Origin: Clostridia bacterium
GTDB taxonomy: Bacteria; Bacillota; Clostridia; Oscillospirales; CAG-272
DNA: 58,729 nucleotides
NCBI GenBank assembly: GCA_017454675.1
Contig: JAFTCN010000031.1
Location: 1 to 58,729 of the forward strand
Direction: 5' to 3'
The position numbers and the translations under genes are program-made. Below, one piece after another: positions 8,390 to 16,652 of the stretch (its first letter is position 1; the number at the start of each line of letters is the position of its first letter). The notes under the pieces were generated by a model, which saw only the letters and a program-made list of their open reading frames with translations, searched no databases and was not told the origin of the DNA.

Positions 8390-11203
8390 TCAGCGGCGTC
8401 TTTTTCCTCTGCTGCGCGCAATGCAAGGCGCAGCGAGAGCCAGAGACGCCGCGATCCCGGCGATATGTGCGGACGACGAGCATCCGCCCGTGATCCCGTC
8501 TCCTCCTTCACCGGTCTTTGGAGTTCCGGTCTCGGCCGAGGTGACTCCGGCCGGGGTGATCTCGGCTGCGGTGACTTCGGCTGTCGTAACGGTATGTCCG
8601 GTCTCCACCGAGAGAAGTTCTGTGACCTTTGAGTATCTGTCGCCGGACGACGTTTGCGAGGTGTAGGTGAAGAAGAGCTTTGCGGTTCCGGCCGAGCCCG
8701 AGAAGGTCCCGCTCCCGGCGTCGAAGGAGACGCCGGTCCCGCCGTCGTCGACGACCGTCAGCACCGCCTTTTTCGTCACGTCGAGCTCGTTCCCCCTGTA
8801 TGTCCGCGCAAAGACCCCGTACCTGCCGTCGTCGCCGGCTCTGACGTACAGTTCTTTAATGTATGAGGAAACCCAGTCGGAATAGTTGGTGGTGATGCCG
8901 CGCGTGCCGGCGACGAAATATCTGTCGAAGTCTGCCCGCTTGTTCACCGTCCAGATCCAGGTGGTGATGCCGCGGCAGAAGAGGGCGCCGGTGAGTTTCG
9001 GCCCGAGAGAACCCGATGCGTAGCTCGGGCTGTATACCGAGGCGGTCGGCTGGAGGGTGTCGAGCAGCGTCGACATCGTGAATAACGGGTCGTTCTCGTT
9101 CGGCGATACGCTGCTGTTGAGCCAGGCGACCGATATGTCGGGAATGAGCCTGCGCAGCGCGATGAGCGGATCGGTGTGGAAGGAGATCACGACGACCTGG
9201 TCGAGTATCCCGTACTCGTTTATCATGTCGGCCAGCGGCTTCGCTATGTTCGTCGAGGAGGGCTTGATCTCGATGACTATGTTCCGTCCCTCCTTTCCCC
9301 CGAACTCGTCGAAATAGTCCGAGAGTGAGGGGATCGGCTCGGGGGCGGCTCCCGCGTAGGAGTCGATCATGTATCTCGACAGCTGCTCGGCCGTCATTGC
9401 CGTGATCGCCCCGCTTCCGTCGGTGGTGCGGTCGATCGTCGAGTCGTGCATGACCATGATAGAGCCGCCCTTTACCAGGTATATGTCGTTCTCGACCATG
9501 TTAGCGCCGTATTCGAAGGCCTTGACGCAGCCCGCCAGCGAGTTCTCCTGGGCCTGCGAAGGTATCCCGCGGTGCCCGATGATGTTGGGATACCGCGTCA
9601 GCGTGTTGGCGGGATAGTATTTATCGAAGATCTCCGACGCCTCGGACGGGGCGGGAGTCACTATCCCGGAGAACCCGGAGTTGACGGCGGCGACGACCGA
9701 CGCGGCGCTCCCGTCTGTCTTTGCCCAGCAGACGAGATACCGGTCCTGCAGGTGCGCGATGTCCTCCGCCGAGGTGAAACCTTCCGGCATGATGACGGCC
9801 CTGGCCTCGCAAGAGACCGCGGCGCGGCGGATCTCCTCGGCTGAGGCGTATCTGCCGGCCGGGCAGTCGTAGACGGCGTTGAGGTATCTCCATACCGATC
9901 TCGCGGCCTTTATTGCCTCCGCGTCGCCGGAGAGTATGTATGCGTCGCGGAAGTCTCCCTCCTTCAGGGCGGCGGCGAGGGAGGCGGCGTCCGCGGCGTC
10001 GGTCCGGAACGCCGGGATGAACATGCCTTTAGTCTTCTTCATGAACTCGGCGAGTCCGGCCGAGTCCTGCCCGAGCGTGACCCTTCCCGACTTCCAGCCG
10101 AACACGGCGACCTCCGGCGTGTCGTCCGCGAGAGCGGCGAGAGCCGCGCCGATGTCACTGCCCGCGGCCTCGGTGACGCGGACGGGCGTGAGCGCGATGT
10201 GCGATGCGGGGAGCAGGACGCCGGCGTAGTTCCCGGGCATCGACGGTGCCTCGGCCTTGGAATCGGGATTTACCTTTACGCGGATGCCGTCGACCTTCAT
10301 CGTGACGCCCCTGACCTGCAGGCCCATGGCGCCCGAGTCGTAATACGTGTTGTCGAGCTTCAGTATCTCTTTGCCGTTTATCCTGTATGACGTGTGCTTC
10401 CCGGCGAACTCGACGCGCACCGCGTTGAATGTTTCGTTGGACGAGGCGCAGGCGCCCTTGACGATGACGTTCCAGGCGTTCGACTCGTTGCGCTGCGCGA
10501 GCTCGCTGCCGTTCGATGCGGAACTGTCGTAGCGCAGCGCCGCATGCATATACGGGTAATTGCTGTTCTGCACCCTGTACATCACCGAGCCCCAGCGGGA
10601 GGTCGCGCCGTTCGGGGAGTCGAGCAGGAGATCGGCCTCGACGATCGCGTCTCCGAAGACGTCGAGCCACTCGGGGAAGAGGACTCTTATGTATCCGTCT
10701 CCCGAATTCGACGCGTTCAGCAGGAGCACCCCGGCCGCAGTATCGATGACTGTCTGCGTGCCGGCCGTCGACTGCACCGTGCGGAGGTCGCACTTCTCCG
10801 AGAAGTCCGTCTCCCAGAGGGTGTATTCCTTATCCCCGGCGGCCTTTGCGACGAGATATACCGTACGCTTCAGTGAGCCGCTCGACGCGTTGAGCGCGGT
10901 GACGCCGGGAGCGCCGGCGCTGACCGACGTGACATTCACGCCGTCCTTCGTCCAGGTTATATCCTTTCCGGGGACGGGGTCGTCGCCGGCTGCGAACTGG
11001 ACCTCGCACGACGCGAGATCGACCACCTCGCCCGCGTCGGCGCAGAGCGCGGGCGAGGAGAAAGTCGCGGTGCGGATGACGGCGGACGATACGGTCCGGG
11101 ACAGCGCCGGAGACGCGCCGTACAGCGCGGGGGCGAGCAGGGCGGCGGTCACCGCGAGCGCCGCCGCGATGCGCACGAGTCTTCTTCTGTTGAGAGACAT
11201 CAT
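8390..11203 (-). CDS. Secreted, anchored glycerophosphodiester phosphodiesterase-like protein
   Basis: About 937 residues. The ATG at 11203 is preceded by AAAGG at good distance; an upstream ATG at 11221 has no ribosome site. Order of parts: signal peptide (about 1-35); a beta-rich, LamG/DUF1080-like region (about 120-310); a degenerate TIM-barrel-like stretch (about 320-530); the GDPD domain, starting at IGHRGIPSQAQENS near residue 543 with VENDIYL and MVMHDSTIDRTTDG, which carry the His, Glu, Asp and His expected of the active site; a C-terminal beta domain; a Thr/Ala-rich linker; and a tail GGCSSS, hydrophobic segment, then RSRGKRRR. The tail suggests anchoring in the envelope. It is first in an operon with two GH38 genes. 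The substrate may be a glycerol- or polyol-phosphodiester in wall or host glycans, but this is inference. Confidence 0.8.
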   Translation of the reverse strand: MMSLNRRRLVRIAAALAVTAALLAPALYGASPALSRTVSSAVIRTATFSSPALCADAGEVVDLASCEVQFAAGDDPVPGKDITWTKDGVNVTSVSAGAPGVTALNASSGSLKRTVYLVAKAAGDKEYTLWETDFSEKCDLRTVQSTAGTQTVIDTAAGVLLLNASNSGDGYIRVLFPEWLDVFGDAIVEADLLLDSPNGATSRWGSVMYRVQNSNYPYMHAALRYDSSASNGSELAQRNESNAWNVIVKGACASSNETFNAVRVEFAGKHTSYRINGKEILKLDNTYYDSGAMGLQVRGVTMKVDGIRVKVNPDSKAEAPSMPGNYAGVLLPASHIALTPVRVTEAAGSDIGAALAALADDTPEVAVFGWKSGRVTLGQDSAGLAEFMKKTKGMFIPAFRTDAADAASLAAALKEGDFRDAYILSGDAEAIKAARSVWRYLNAVYDCPAGRYASAEEIRRAAVSCEARAVIMPEGFTSAEDIAHLQDRYLVCWAKTDGSAASVVAAVNSGFSGIVTPAPSEASEIFDKYYPANTLTRYPNIIGHRGIPSQAQENSLAGCVKAFEYGANMVENDIYLVKGGSIMVMHDSTIDRTTDGSGAITAMTAEQLSRYMIDSYAGAAPEPIPSLSDYFDEFGGKEGRNIVIEIKPSSTNIAKPLADMINEYGILDQVVVISFHTDPLIALRRLIPDISVAWLNSSVSPNENDPLFTMSTLLDTLQPTASVYSPSYASGSLGPKLTGALFCRGITTWIWTVNKRADFDRYFVAGTRGITTNYSDWVSSYIKELYVRAGDDGRYGVFARTYRGNELDVTKKAVLTVVDDGGTGVSFDAGSGTFSGSAGTAKLFFTYTSQTSSGDRYSKVTELLSVETGHTVTTAEVTAAEITPAGVTSAETGTPKTGEGGDGITGGCSSSAHIAGIAASLALAAPCIARSRGKRRR

Positions 11204-11271
11204 TTCCTTTTCCTTTCGCATGACGCCGGGACAGTCCCCGCGGCCATGGCAACCTATAATATTCCACGTTT

Positions 11272-11300
11272 ATTATGCATCAAAACAGACGCCGTGTCAA
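11272..11300 (-). promoter_or_regulatory. Promoter of the GDPD-GH38 operon
   Basis: On the minus strand: TTGACA (11295-11300), 17-bp spacer, CATAAT (11272-11277). It gives a leader of roughly 60 nt before the ATG at 11203 and is divergent from the promoter at 11332. Confidence 0.7.
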
Positions 11301-11331
11301 GAAATATCGCCGGTCAAAACAGGAAGCGCTA

Positions 11332-11360
11332 TTGCAAAAATCGGGTTTTGATGGTATAAT
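11332..11360 (+). promoter_or_regulatory. Promoter of the FAD dehydrogenase-guaA transcript
   Basis: TTGCAA (11332-11337), 17-bp spacer, TATAAT (11355-11360), 35 nt before the ATG at 11396. Confidence 0.7.
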
Positions 11361-11395
11361 TATGCTGTTATTATATTTTTTGAAACGGGAAAAAC

Positions 11396-12790
11396 ATGAA
11401 TTACGACGTTATCATCATCGGTGCGGGCCCCGGAGGCATCTTCACCGCCTACGAGCTCTCGCGCAGGAGCGGGGCGAAGATCGCCGTCTTCGAGACCGGC
11501 GGGAAGCTGACAGAAAGAAAATGCCCCATAGACGGGGAAAGGATAAAGACCTGCGTCGGATGCCCTGTATGCGGCATCATGAGCGGCTTCGGAGGGGCCG
11601 GAGCCTTCTCCGACGGCAAATACAACATCACGACCGAGTTCGGCGGGACGCTGCATGAGCATATCGGCAAGAAGGCTGCCATAGACCTCATGAACTACGT
11701 AGACGGTATTAATCTCTCCCACGGCGGCGAGGGTACGAAGCTCTACACCACCGCGAATTCCCGAATAAAGACCCTCTGCCTGCGCAACGGGCTGCACCTG
11801 CTCGACGCCTCGGTCAGACACCTCGGCACCGACAAGAACTACGTCGTGCTGGGAAACATCTACGAGGAACTGAAGGACAGGGTCGATTTCTACTTCCACT
11901 GCCCTGTGAGCGGCGTATCGGCAAAGGACGGACTGTATACCGTCGTGACTCCGAAAGGGGAGTTCTCGGCGCCGGTATGCGTGATATCGGCCGGACGCTC
12001 GGGGAGCAAGTGGATGGAGAAGGTCTGCGCAGACCTTGGGCTCGGGTCAAACTCGAACAGGGTCGATATCGGCGTGCGCGTCGAGCTGCCCTACGAGATC
12101 TTCTCGCACCTCACAGACGAGCTCTACGAGAGCAAGATAGTCTACAGGACAGATAAGTTCCAGGACCTCGTGCGCACCTTCTGCATGAACCCGCGCGGGG
12201 CCGTCGTCAACGAGAACACCAACGGGATCGTCACCGTCAACGGACACAGCTACGACGACCCCGCAAGATACACGCCGAACACCAACTTCGCGCTGCTCGT
12301 CTCCAAGCATTTCTCGCTTCCGTTCAAAGACAGCAACGGGTACGGCGAGAGCATAGCGAGGCTGTCGAACATGCTCGGCGGAGGCGTGCTCCTTCAGCGC
12401 TTCGGCGACCTCATCCGCGGCCAGCGCTCGACGCCCAAGCGCATCGAGGAGTCTTTCGTCACACCCACCCTCGGAGCCACGCCCGGCGACCTCTCCCTCG
12501 TCATCCCGAAGCGCATCCTCGACGGGATCGTCGAGATGATCTACGCGCTCGACAAGATCGCCCCCGGAACGGCCAACGACGACACGCTCCTGTACGGCGT
12601 CGAGGTCAAGTTCTACAACATGGAGGTCGTCACCGACGAGAACCTCGAGACCGGGCTTCCCGGGCTCTTCGTCATCGGCGACTGCGGCGGAACGACGCAC
12701 TCGCTCTCGCAGGCGTCGGCCAGCGGGGTGTACGTCGCGCGCCATATCGCTGACAGGTTCCCCGCCGGGGCGCCTGTTCACAACAGGTAA
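11396..12790 (+). CDS. Uncharacterised FAD-dependent dehydrogenase
   Basis: This 464-residue protein begins with a Rossmann dinucleotide-binding motif, DVIIIGAGPGGIFTAYELS (residues 4-22), followed by an acidic strand end (VFE) that would hold the adenosine ribose. Near the C-terminus, GLPGLFVIGDCGG with following ...SQASASGVYVARHIA is the second FAD-contacting motif of this superfamily. A cysteine-rich stretch, CVGCPVCG near residue 60, is notable. The general look is that of the COG2509-type uncharacterised FAD dehydrogenases; the substrate is unknown. It is followed after 30 nt by the GMP synthase gene, probably on the same mRNA. Confidence 0.8.
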   Translation: MNYDVIIIGAGPGGIFTAYELSRRSGAKIAVFETGGKLTERKCPIDGERIKTCVGCPVCGIMSGFGGAGAFSDGKYNITTEFGGTLHEHIGKKAAIDLMNYVDGINLSHGGEGTKLYTTANSRIKTLCLRNGLHLLDASVRHLGTDKNYVVLGNIYEELKDRVDFYFHCPVSGVSAKDGLYTVVTPKGEFSAPVCVISAGRSGSKWMEKVCADLGLGSNSNRVDIGVRVELPYEIFSHLTDELYESKIVYRTDKFQDLVRTFCMNPRGAVVNENTNGIVTVNGHSYDDPARYTPNTNFALLVSKHFSLPFKDSNGYGESIARLSNMLGGGVLLQRFGDLIRGQRSTPKRIEESFVTPTLGATPGDLSLVIPKRILDGIVEMIYALDKIAPGTANDDTLLYGVEVKFYNMEVVTDENLETGLPGLFVIGDCGGTTHSLSQASASGVYVARHIADRFPAGAPVHNR

Positions 12791-12820
12791 TTTAAATCTA
12801 AATAAGGAAGGTCCACTCAA

Positions 12821-13807
12821 ATGGATGAATCGAATGTCCGCCCCGCGGAAATGGAGCGAATCACTACCGAAGCCCTGGCTTTGGCGTTTATCAACGAAAA
12901 GATCGGCGAGATCCGGAAACAGACCGCCGGCGGAAAAGTGCTGCTCGCGCTGTCGGGCGGCGTCGACTCCTCGGTCTGCGCGGCTCTGATCTCCAAGGCC
13001 GTCGGAAAGCGCCTCACCTGCGTGCACGTCAACCACGGGCTGCTCCGCAAGGGCGAGCCTGAGCAGGTCTGCCGCGTGTTCGGAGAGCAGTTCGACGTCA
13101 ATCTCGTATACGTCGACGCCTCCGACCGCTTCCTCGACGCCCTGGCCGGCGTATCGGATCCCGAGCGCAAGCGCAAGATCATCGGCTCGCTCTTCATCGA
13201 CGTTTTCGCCGAAGAGGCAGCGAAGCTCGAGGGGATCTCCTTCTTAGGTCAGGGAACTATCTATCCCGACATTCTCGAGAGCGTGGGCGTCAAGGCCCAC
13301 CACAACGTGGGCGGACTGCCCGCAAAGCTCGGCTTCGAGCTCGTCGAACCCGTCAAGCTGCTCTACAAGGACGAGGTAAGAGTCGTCGGCAAGGCCCTCG
13401 GTCTTCCCGATTCGATGGTATACCGCCAGCCCTTCCCGGGTCCCGGACTCGGAGTGCGCTGCATCGGCGCGATCACCCGCGACCGTCTTTCCGCCCTGCG
13501 CGAGGCCGACGCTATCGTCCGCGAGGAGATATAGAAGCTTCCTCAGACACCGTGGCAGTACTTCTGCGCGATACCGGACATCCAGTCGACCGGAATCAAG
13601 TACGTCGACGGCAGGGGAGAGAGATACATGGGCTGGGCCGTCGTCATCAGAGCGGTCAACACCGTCGACGCCGTCACGGCCATCGTCCCCGAGATCCCCT
13701 TCGGTGCCCTCTGCAGGATGCGCGACAGGATCGTGCAGATCCCCGGCGTGAACAGAGTCCTCTGGGACATCTCCGAGAAGCCCGTCGCCACCATCGAGTG
13801 GGAATGA
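12821..13807 (+). pseudogene. guaA: GMP synthase ATP-PPase subunit, with in-frame TAG
   Basis: GMP synthase converts XMP to GMP with ATP and ammonia. This gene encodes only the ATP-pyrophosphatase and dimerisation parts, like the archaeal subunit B; no glutaminase domain is attached. Motifs: [12 protein letters not shown] (PP-loop), [46 protein letters not shown] and [16 protein letters not shown] at 13532-13534 interrupts the frame after DAIVREEI. Translation then continues in the same frame with TPWQYFCAIPD and ends in the family's signature WDISEKPVATIEWE. In homologues the TAG position is usually Glu or a similar residue, so one base change (GAG or CAG to TAG) would explain it. It is either a nonsense mutation, a sequence error or a recoded codon. 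Ribosome site AAGGAAGG. Confidence 0.85.
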
Positions 13808-13883
13808 TTGCAAATGTCCTGGGGTACTATAGAATCACCCGAAGGCAATTATTTTAATCTCCAATATCAGCCTTGCTACGAAC

Positions 13884-13911
13884 CCCTCTCGGGCCCGAGC
13901 AGGGCTTTTTT
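13884..13911 (+). terminator. Rho-independent terminator after guaA
   Basis: A GC-rich hairpin, CCCTCTCGGG / CCCGAGCAGGG, is followed by CTTTTTT. It closes the FAD dehydrogenase-guaA transcript. Confidence 0.8.
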
Positions 13912-13927
13912 AATGCCGCAATAACGG

Positions 13928-13959
13928 GGTGACTGATGAGGTGACTGATGAGGTGACCG
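13928..13959 (+). repeat. 12-bp tandem repeat in intergenic region
   Basis: GGTGACTGATGA occurs twice in tandem, followed by a diverged third copy, GGTGACCGATCG. The core GACTGA recurs near 13980 and 14089. The stretch 13808-14129 otherwise shows only the terminator and a promoter; no gene was recognised in it. Confidence 0.6.
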
Positions 13960-14026
13960 ATCGCGAAAGGCTGTCGGTTATGACTGACATTTTTGCGGTT
14001 GAACTTTTGAAATGTGTGTTTTTGTA

Positions 14027-14055
14027 TTGATTATTCCACTTATATATGCTATACT
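14027..14055 (+). promoter_or_regulatory. Promoter upstream of the M20 remnant and split lipoprotein
   Basis: TTGATT (14027-14032), 17-bp spacer, TATACT (14050-14055) with TG at the extended -10 position. Confidence 0.65.
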
Positions 14056-14129
14056 ATTCTTTGCAAGATACACCCAAGAGTGGTTTTATGACTGACTGAA
14101 ATGTCACACACCGGTAACGGGAAGGTGTT

Positions 14130-14276
14130 TTGAAAGCTGCGGGATCCGCGCTTGAAATCGCGCGCCATATATCGGTCGACGCCTGCATCGGCGAGGTCTT
14201 CGACCGCTGCGTCGGTTCGCACCGCTATGAGGTGACGGTGACGACTCCGGGCGGGCACTCATTCAGCAGTTTCGGT
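14130..14276 (+). pseudogene. Remnant of an M20-family peptidase
   Basis: A single frame of about 49 codons reads ...ISVDACIGEVFDRCVGSHRYE then VTVTTPGGHSFSSFG. This matches the junction in M20 metallopeptidases where a (V/I)D-G-x-G...GSxRYxV strand is followed by GPGGHSxxxFG, at the start of the lid domain. The similarity stops at once after FG, and no metal-binding residues are present. The segment lies in the leader of the next gene and starts at a TTG after GGGAAGG. It is read as a gene fragment left by deletion; translation as a short peptide cannot be excluded. Confidence 0.55.
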
Positions 14277-14311
14277 AAAAAGAAAACATCCGGAAAGGAG
14301 AATAAAGACAA

Positions 14312-15547
14312 ATGGCATTCATTACTGAACACAAGACCGGCGGAAGACCGGCGCTGAGATACCGCGCCGCGGCAGCTGCGGCAGTCTGTCTGGCCGTTGC
14401 CTCAATGATGACCCTGTCTTCCTGCTCGCTCTTCTCGCGCATCGGGAGGGGGAGCGATACGGTTACGGATGACGGATGGACGCCGCCAGTGCTGCCCGAT
14501 GAAGGAAGCGCCGCCGTTACCGGGACCCCGGTACCGGACGAAGGGATAAAGCCTTTTCTGCCTGAGCGGGAGCCAGACGACGTGTATTCGCCGGTACGCG
14601 TGCACTATGACGATCTCGATCCCGAGGAGCACATAAAAAAACTGGAGTCGGCGGGACTCAAATGCCTGCGGAACGAAAGCTCGGCGGTCCTTTTCGGGAA
14701 CGGCGCGCTGGTGGATCTGTCATGGTATCAGAGAAGCGTCTCGGTCGACGTCTTTGTTTCCTCCGAAGGAGGACCTGTGAGCTGCGCCGACGCGGTGAGA
14801 ATAATCAACCGGGACCGTGAAAAAATGGCCGCCGCGTCGAAGGAAAACCGCGCGTACTTCGAGCCCTTCGAACCGGTGGAGTTTGCCTCCGACGTCACTC
14901 CTCCGGATTTTCTCGACACCGACGGGGTGAGGGTGTTCATATGTCCGGTAAAGTATTCGGAGAGTAAGAAAATCGGTACCTGCGTCTTCATCGTCGGAGC
15001 CGACGGAGCCGTTGTCCCCTTCTTCGGCGCAACGCTGCTTGACCGGAGATACGGTTCATACGTGTTATACGATATGGACGGCGACGGCGGCAGGGACCTC
15101 TTCGTCCATGGCCCGGGCGGAACGTCGGGCCTCCGTTCCGAGAGCTTTTTCGTCTACCGGCTGGGGAAAACGCCCTCTGTGATTGCCGGAACTCCGACTT
15201 ATACGGTTTTCAGCAATGTCGGTCTGGAACTCCGGGCCGCGACCGACGGCCGGCCGGTCGTCGTCGCATCCTGCCCTGACGAGGACGGCGCCGAAAGAAG
15301 GAGCCTTTACACTGCTGAGCTCGCGCCGGCTCTGTCCGGGGAGAAAGACGGGCTGATGATAGCGTTCAGAAACGAAAACGGGGAGCTCGCTTCTCTGGAC
15401 GTCTGCTCGCTTCGGCTCTCCGCACAGGTGTTATCCGGAGGTTCTTATCCGGGAGGATGGGAAAGGATACCGACGACAGGTATGTCGAGGAAAAAGTTTT
15501 TGAAGGATACCGGAACTTCGTTCACGACTACAATATCAATCGCCTGA
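14312..15547 (+). CDS. Lipoprotein, N-terminal part of a probable frameshifted gene
   Basis: 411 residues. A signal peptide ends in the lipobox LSSC (Cys38), so the protein should be attached to the outer face of the membrane. Ser/Pro/Asp-rich linker to about residue 100, then a mixed region with VLYDMDGDGGRDLFVHGPGG, a calcium-binding-like FG-GAP/VCBS-type motif often found in beta-propellers. The ATG follows GGAAAGGAG. The last ~30 codons (…RKKFLKDTGTSFTTTISIA) lose the protein's character, while the overlapping frame from 15457 reads naturally (VFEGYRNFVHDYNINRLTF). The two probably form one lipoprotein of about 720 residues broken by an indel around 15457-15490. Confidence 0.7.
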   Translation: MAFITEHKTGGRPALRYRAAAAAAVCLAVASMMTLSSCSLFSRIGRGSDTVTDDGWTPPVLPDEGSAAVTGTPVPDEGIKPFLPEREPDDVYSPVRVHYDDLDPEEHIKKLESAGLKCLRNESSAVLFGNGALVDLSWYQRSVSVDVFVSSEGGPVSCADAVRIINRDREKMAAASKENRAYFEPFEPVEFASDVTPPDFLDTDGVRVFICPVKYSESKKIGTCVFIVGADGAVVPFFGATLLDRRYGSYVLYDMDGDGGRDLFVHGPGGTSGLRSESFFVYRLGKTPSVIAGTPTYTVFSNVGLELRAATDGRPVVVASCPDEDGAERRSLYTAELAPALSGEKDGLMIAFRNENGELASLDVCSLRLSAQVLSGGSYPGGWERIPTTGMSRKKFLKDTGTSFTTTISIA

Positions 15548-16458
15548 CCTTTTCAAGACTCGCGGTGTTTCCGCTGGCACGCGGGGGGAATCTCTTCCTC
15601 AGGGCCGAGGGGAGCGACCTTTTCAGACTCGATAAAGACGGAAAAGCCTCGGCCGAGCGCGCCGGAGCGTATACCCTGAATCTCTATACCGCCTGTCTCT
15701 CGGGTGCGATGAGTCATTACAGATACGTGTATCCCGTCGGAGAACTGTATACCGAAGACGGAGACATATACAAATGGGATCTCTACAGCGCAACGGTGAG
15801 CACCTTCATCGACGTTAAGGACCGCCTCGACCGCACCTGTTTCAGAGAAGGAATAATATTCTATGTTACCTATGACGGGAAAAAGGCTGTGCTCAAGGCG
15901 GCACCGGCGAATCACTCCGCCGATGCGACGGTATTCAGGATAGCGGAGATCCCGACCCCGGATCCCGCCCGCATCGTCGGGGTCTCGACCTCCGGAGCAT
16001 ATATATCCGTCGACAGGGACGGAGTGTATTTCGTGAGGTTCGCGGGCGGCGGGACAAAGAAGATCTGCGGTGCTCCCGAAGGCGGGTTCGATTATCTGAA
16101 GACTGCGGACGGTAAGCTCTACGCCGCAGGAGAAGGCACTCTCCGGGCGTATGACGTCAAAGGGAACGAGCTCTGGTCGGCGGCGGCCGGCGGATGTTTC
16201 GAAGTATACGGCGACGATCTGATCACCCTGTCAGCCGACGGTATCGAATTCATTCATCCCGGCTCGGCTGAGCCCTGCAGGAGAGTGGAACTGCGGATCG
16301 GCTCTCTCGCCGCGGCAAACAAGTTCAACAAACCCTGGGCGATATCGAACGGGACGCTCTATATATGCCTGTCAGATGAGACGGGAGATCTTGCCGCCGT
16401 CGATCTGAACAGCCCTGATGCTGACGTCACCGTCATCCCGGGCTTTTTCGGACAGTGA
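15457..16458 (+). CDS. Beta-propeller-like protein, C-terminal part of the frameshifted lipoprotein
   Basis: 333 residues from the first ATG in this frame. The ATG lies directly against GGGAGG with almost no spacing, which argues against a real start. The sequence is rich in short beta-blade units such as GGNLFLRAEGSDLFRLDKDG, YISVDRDGVYFVRFAGGG, DGKLYAAGEGTLRAYDVKGN and NGTLYICLSDETGDLAAVDL, typical of PQQ/WD-like propellers. It has no signal peptide of its own and overlaps the preceding lipoprotein frame by 91 nt. It is best read as the C-terminal propeller of that lipoprotein. Translation as a separate coupled protein is the alternative. Confidence 0.6.
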   Translation: MGKDTDDRYVEEKVFEGYRNFVHDYNINRLTFSRLAVFPLARGGNLFLRAEGSDLFRLDKDGKASAERAGAYTLNLYTACLSGAMSHYRYVYPVGELYTEDGDIYKWDLYSATVSTFIDVKDRLDRTCFREGIIFYVTYDGKKAVLKAAPANHSADATVFRIAEIPTPDPARIVGVSTSGAYISVDRDGVYFVRFAGGGTKKICGAPEGGFDYLKTADGKLYAAGEGTLRAYDVKGNELWSAAAGGCFEVYGDDLITLSADGIEFIHPGSAEPCRRVELRIGSLAAANKFNKPWAISNGTLYICLSDETGDLAAVDLNSPDADVTVIPGFFGQ

Positions 16459-16500
16459 CCTGCGATATTCGGGATATCCCGGATTTTGAGGGCTTTTGTC

Positions 16501-16529
16501 TTGAAATCGACGCAAGAAAATGTTATAAT
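16501..16529 (+). promoter_or_regulatory. Promoter of the repeat lipoprotein
   Basis: TTGAAA (16501-16506), 17-bp spacer, TATAAT (16524-16529), about 120 nt before the start codon. Confidence 0.7.
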
Positions 16530-16652
16530 AACATTTGCAAAACAGAGATTCCGGCAAAGACAGAATGATCCCGCGGCGGACAAGCTCCGGCCGCGGGCCG
16601 ACGGCGGTCCGGATCCGGCCGGACGGATGATTAAGAAAGCGAGGCAATGACC

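Noticed and set aside
8390..8640. Dockerin or LPXTG signal at the end of the GDPD-like protein
   Set aside because: Neither the paired calcium loops of a dockerin nor an LPXTG motif is present; the tail is a Gly-Cys/hydrophobic/basic one.
13813..13923. Short frame after guaA starting MSWGTIESPEG
   Set aside because: It runs through the terminator hairpin and lacks a ribosome site.
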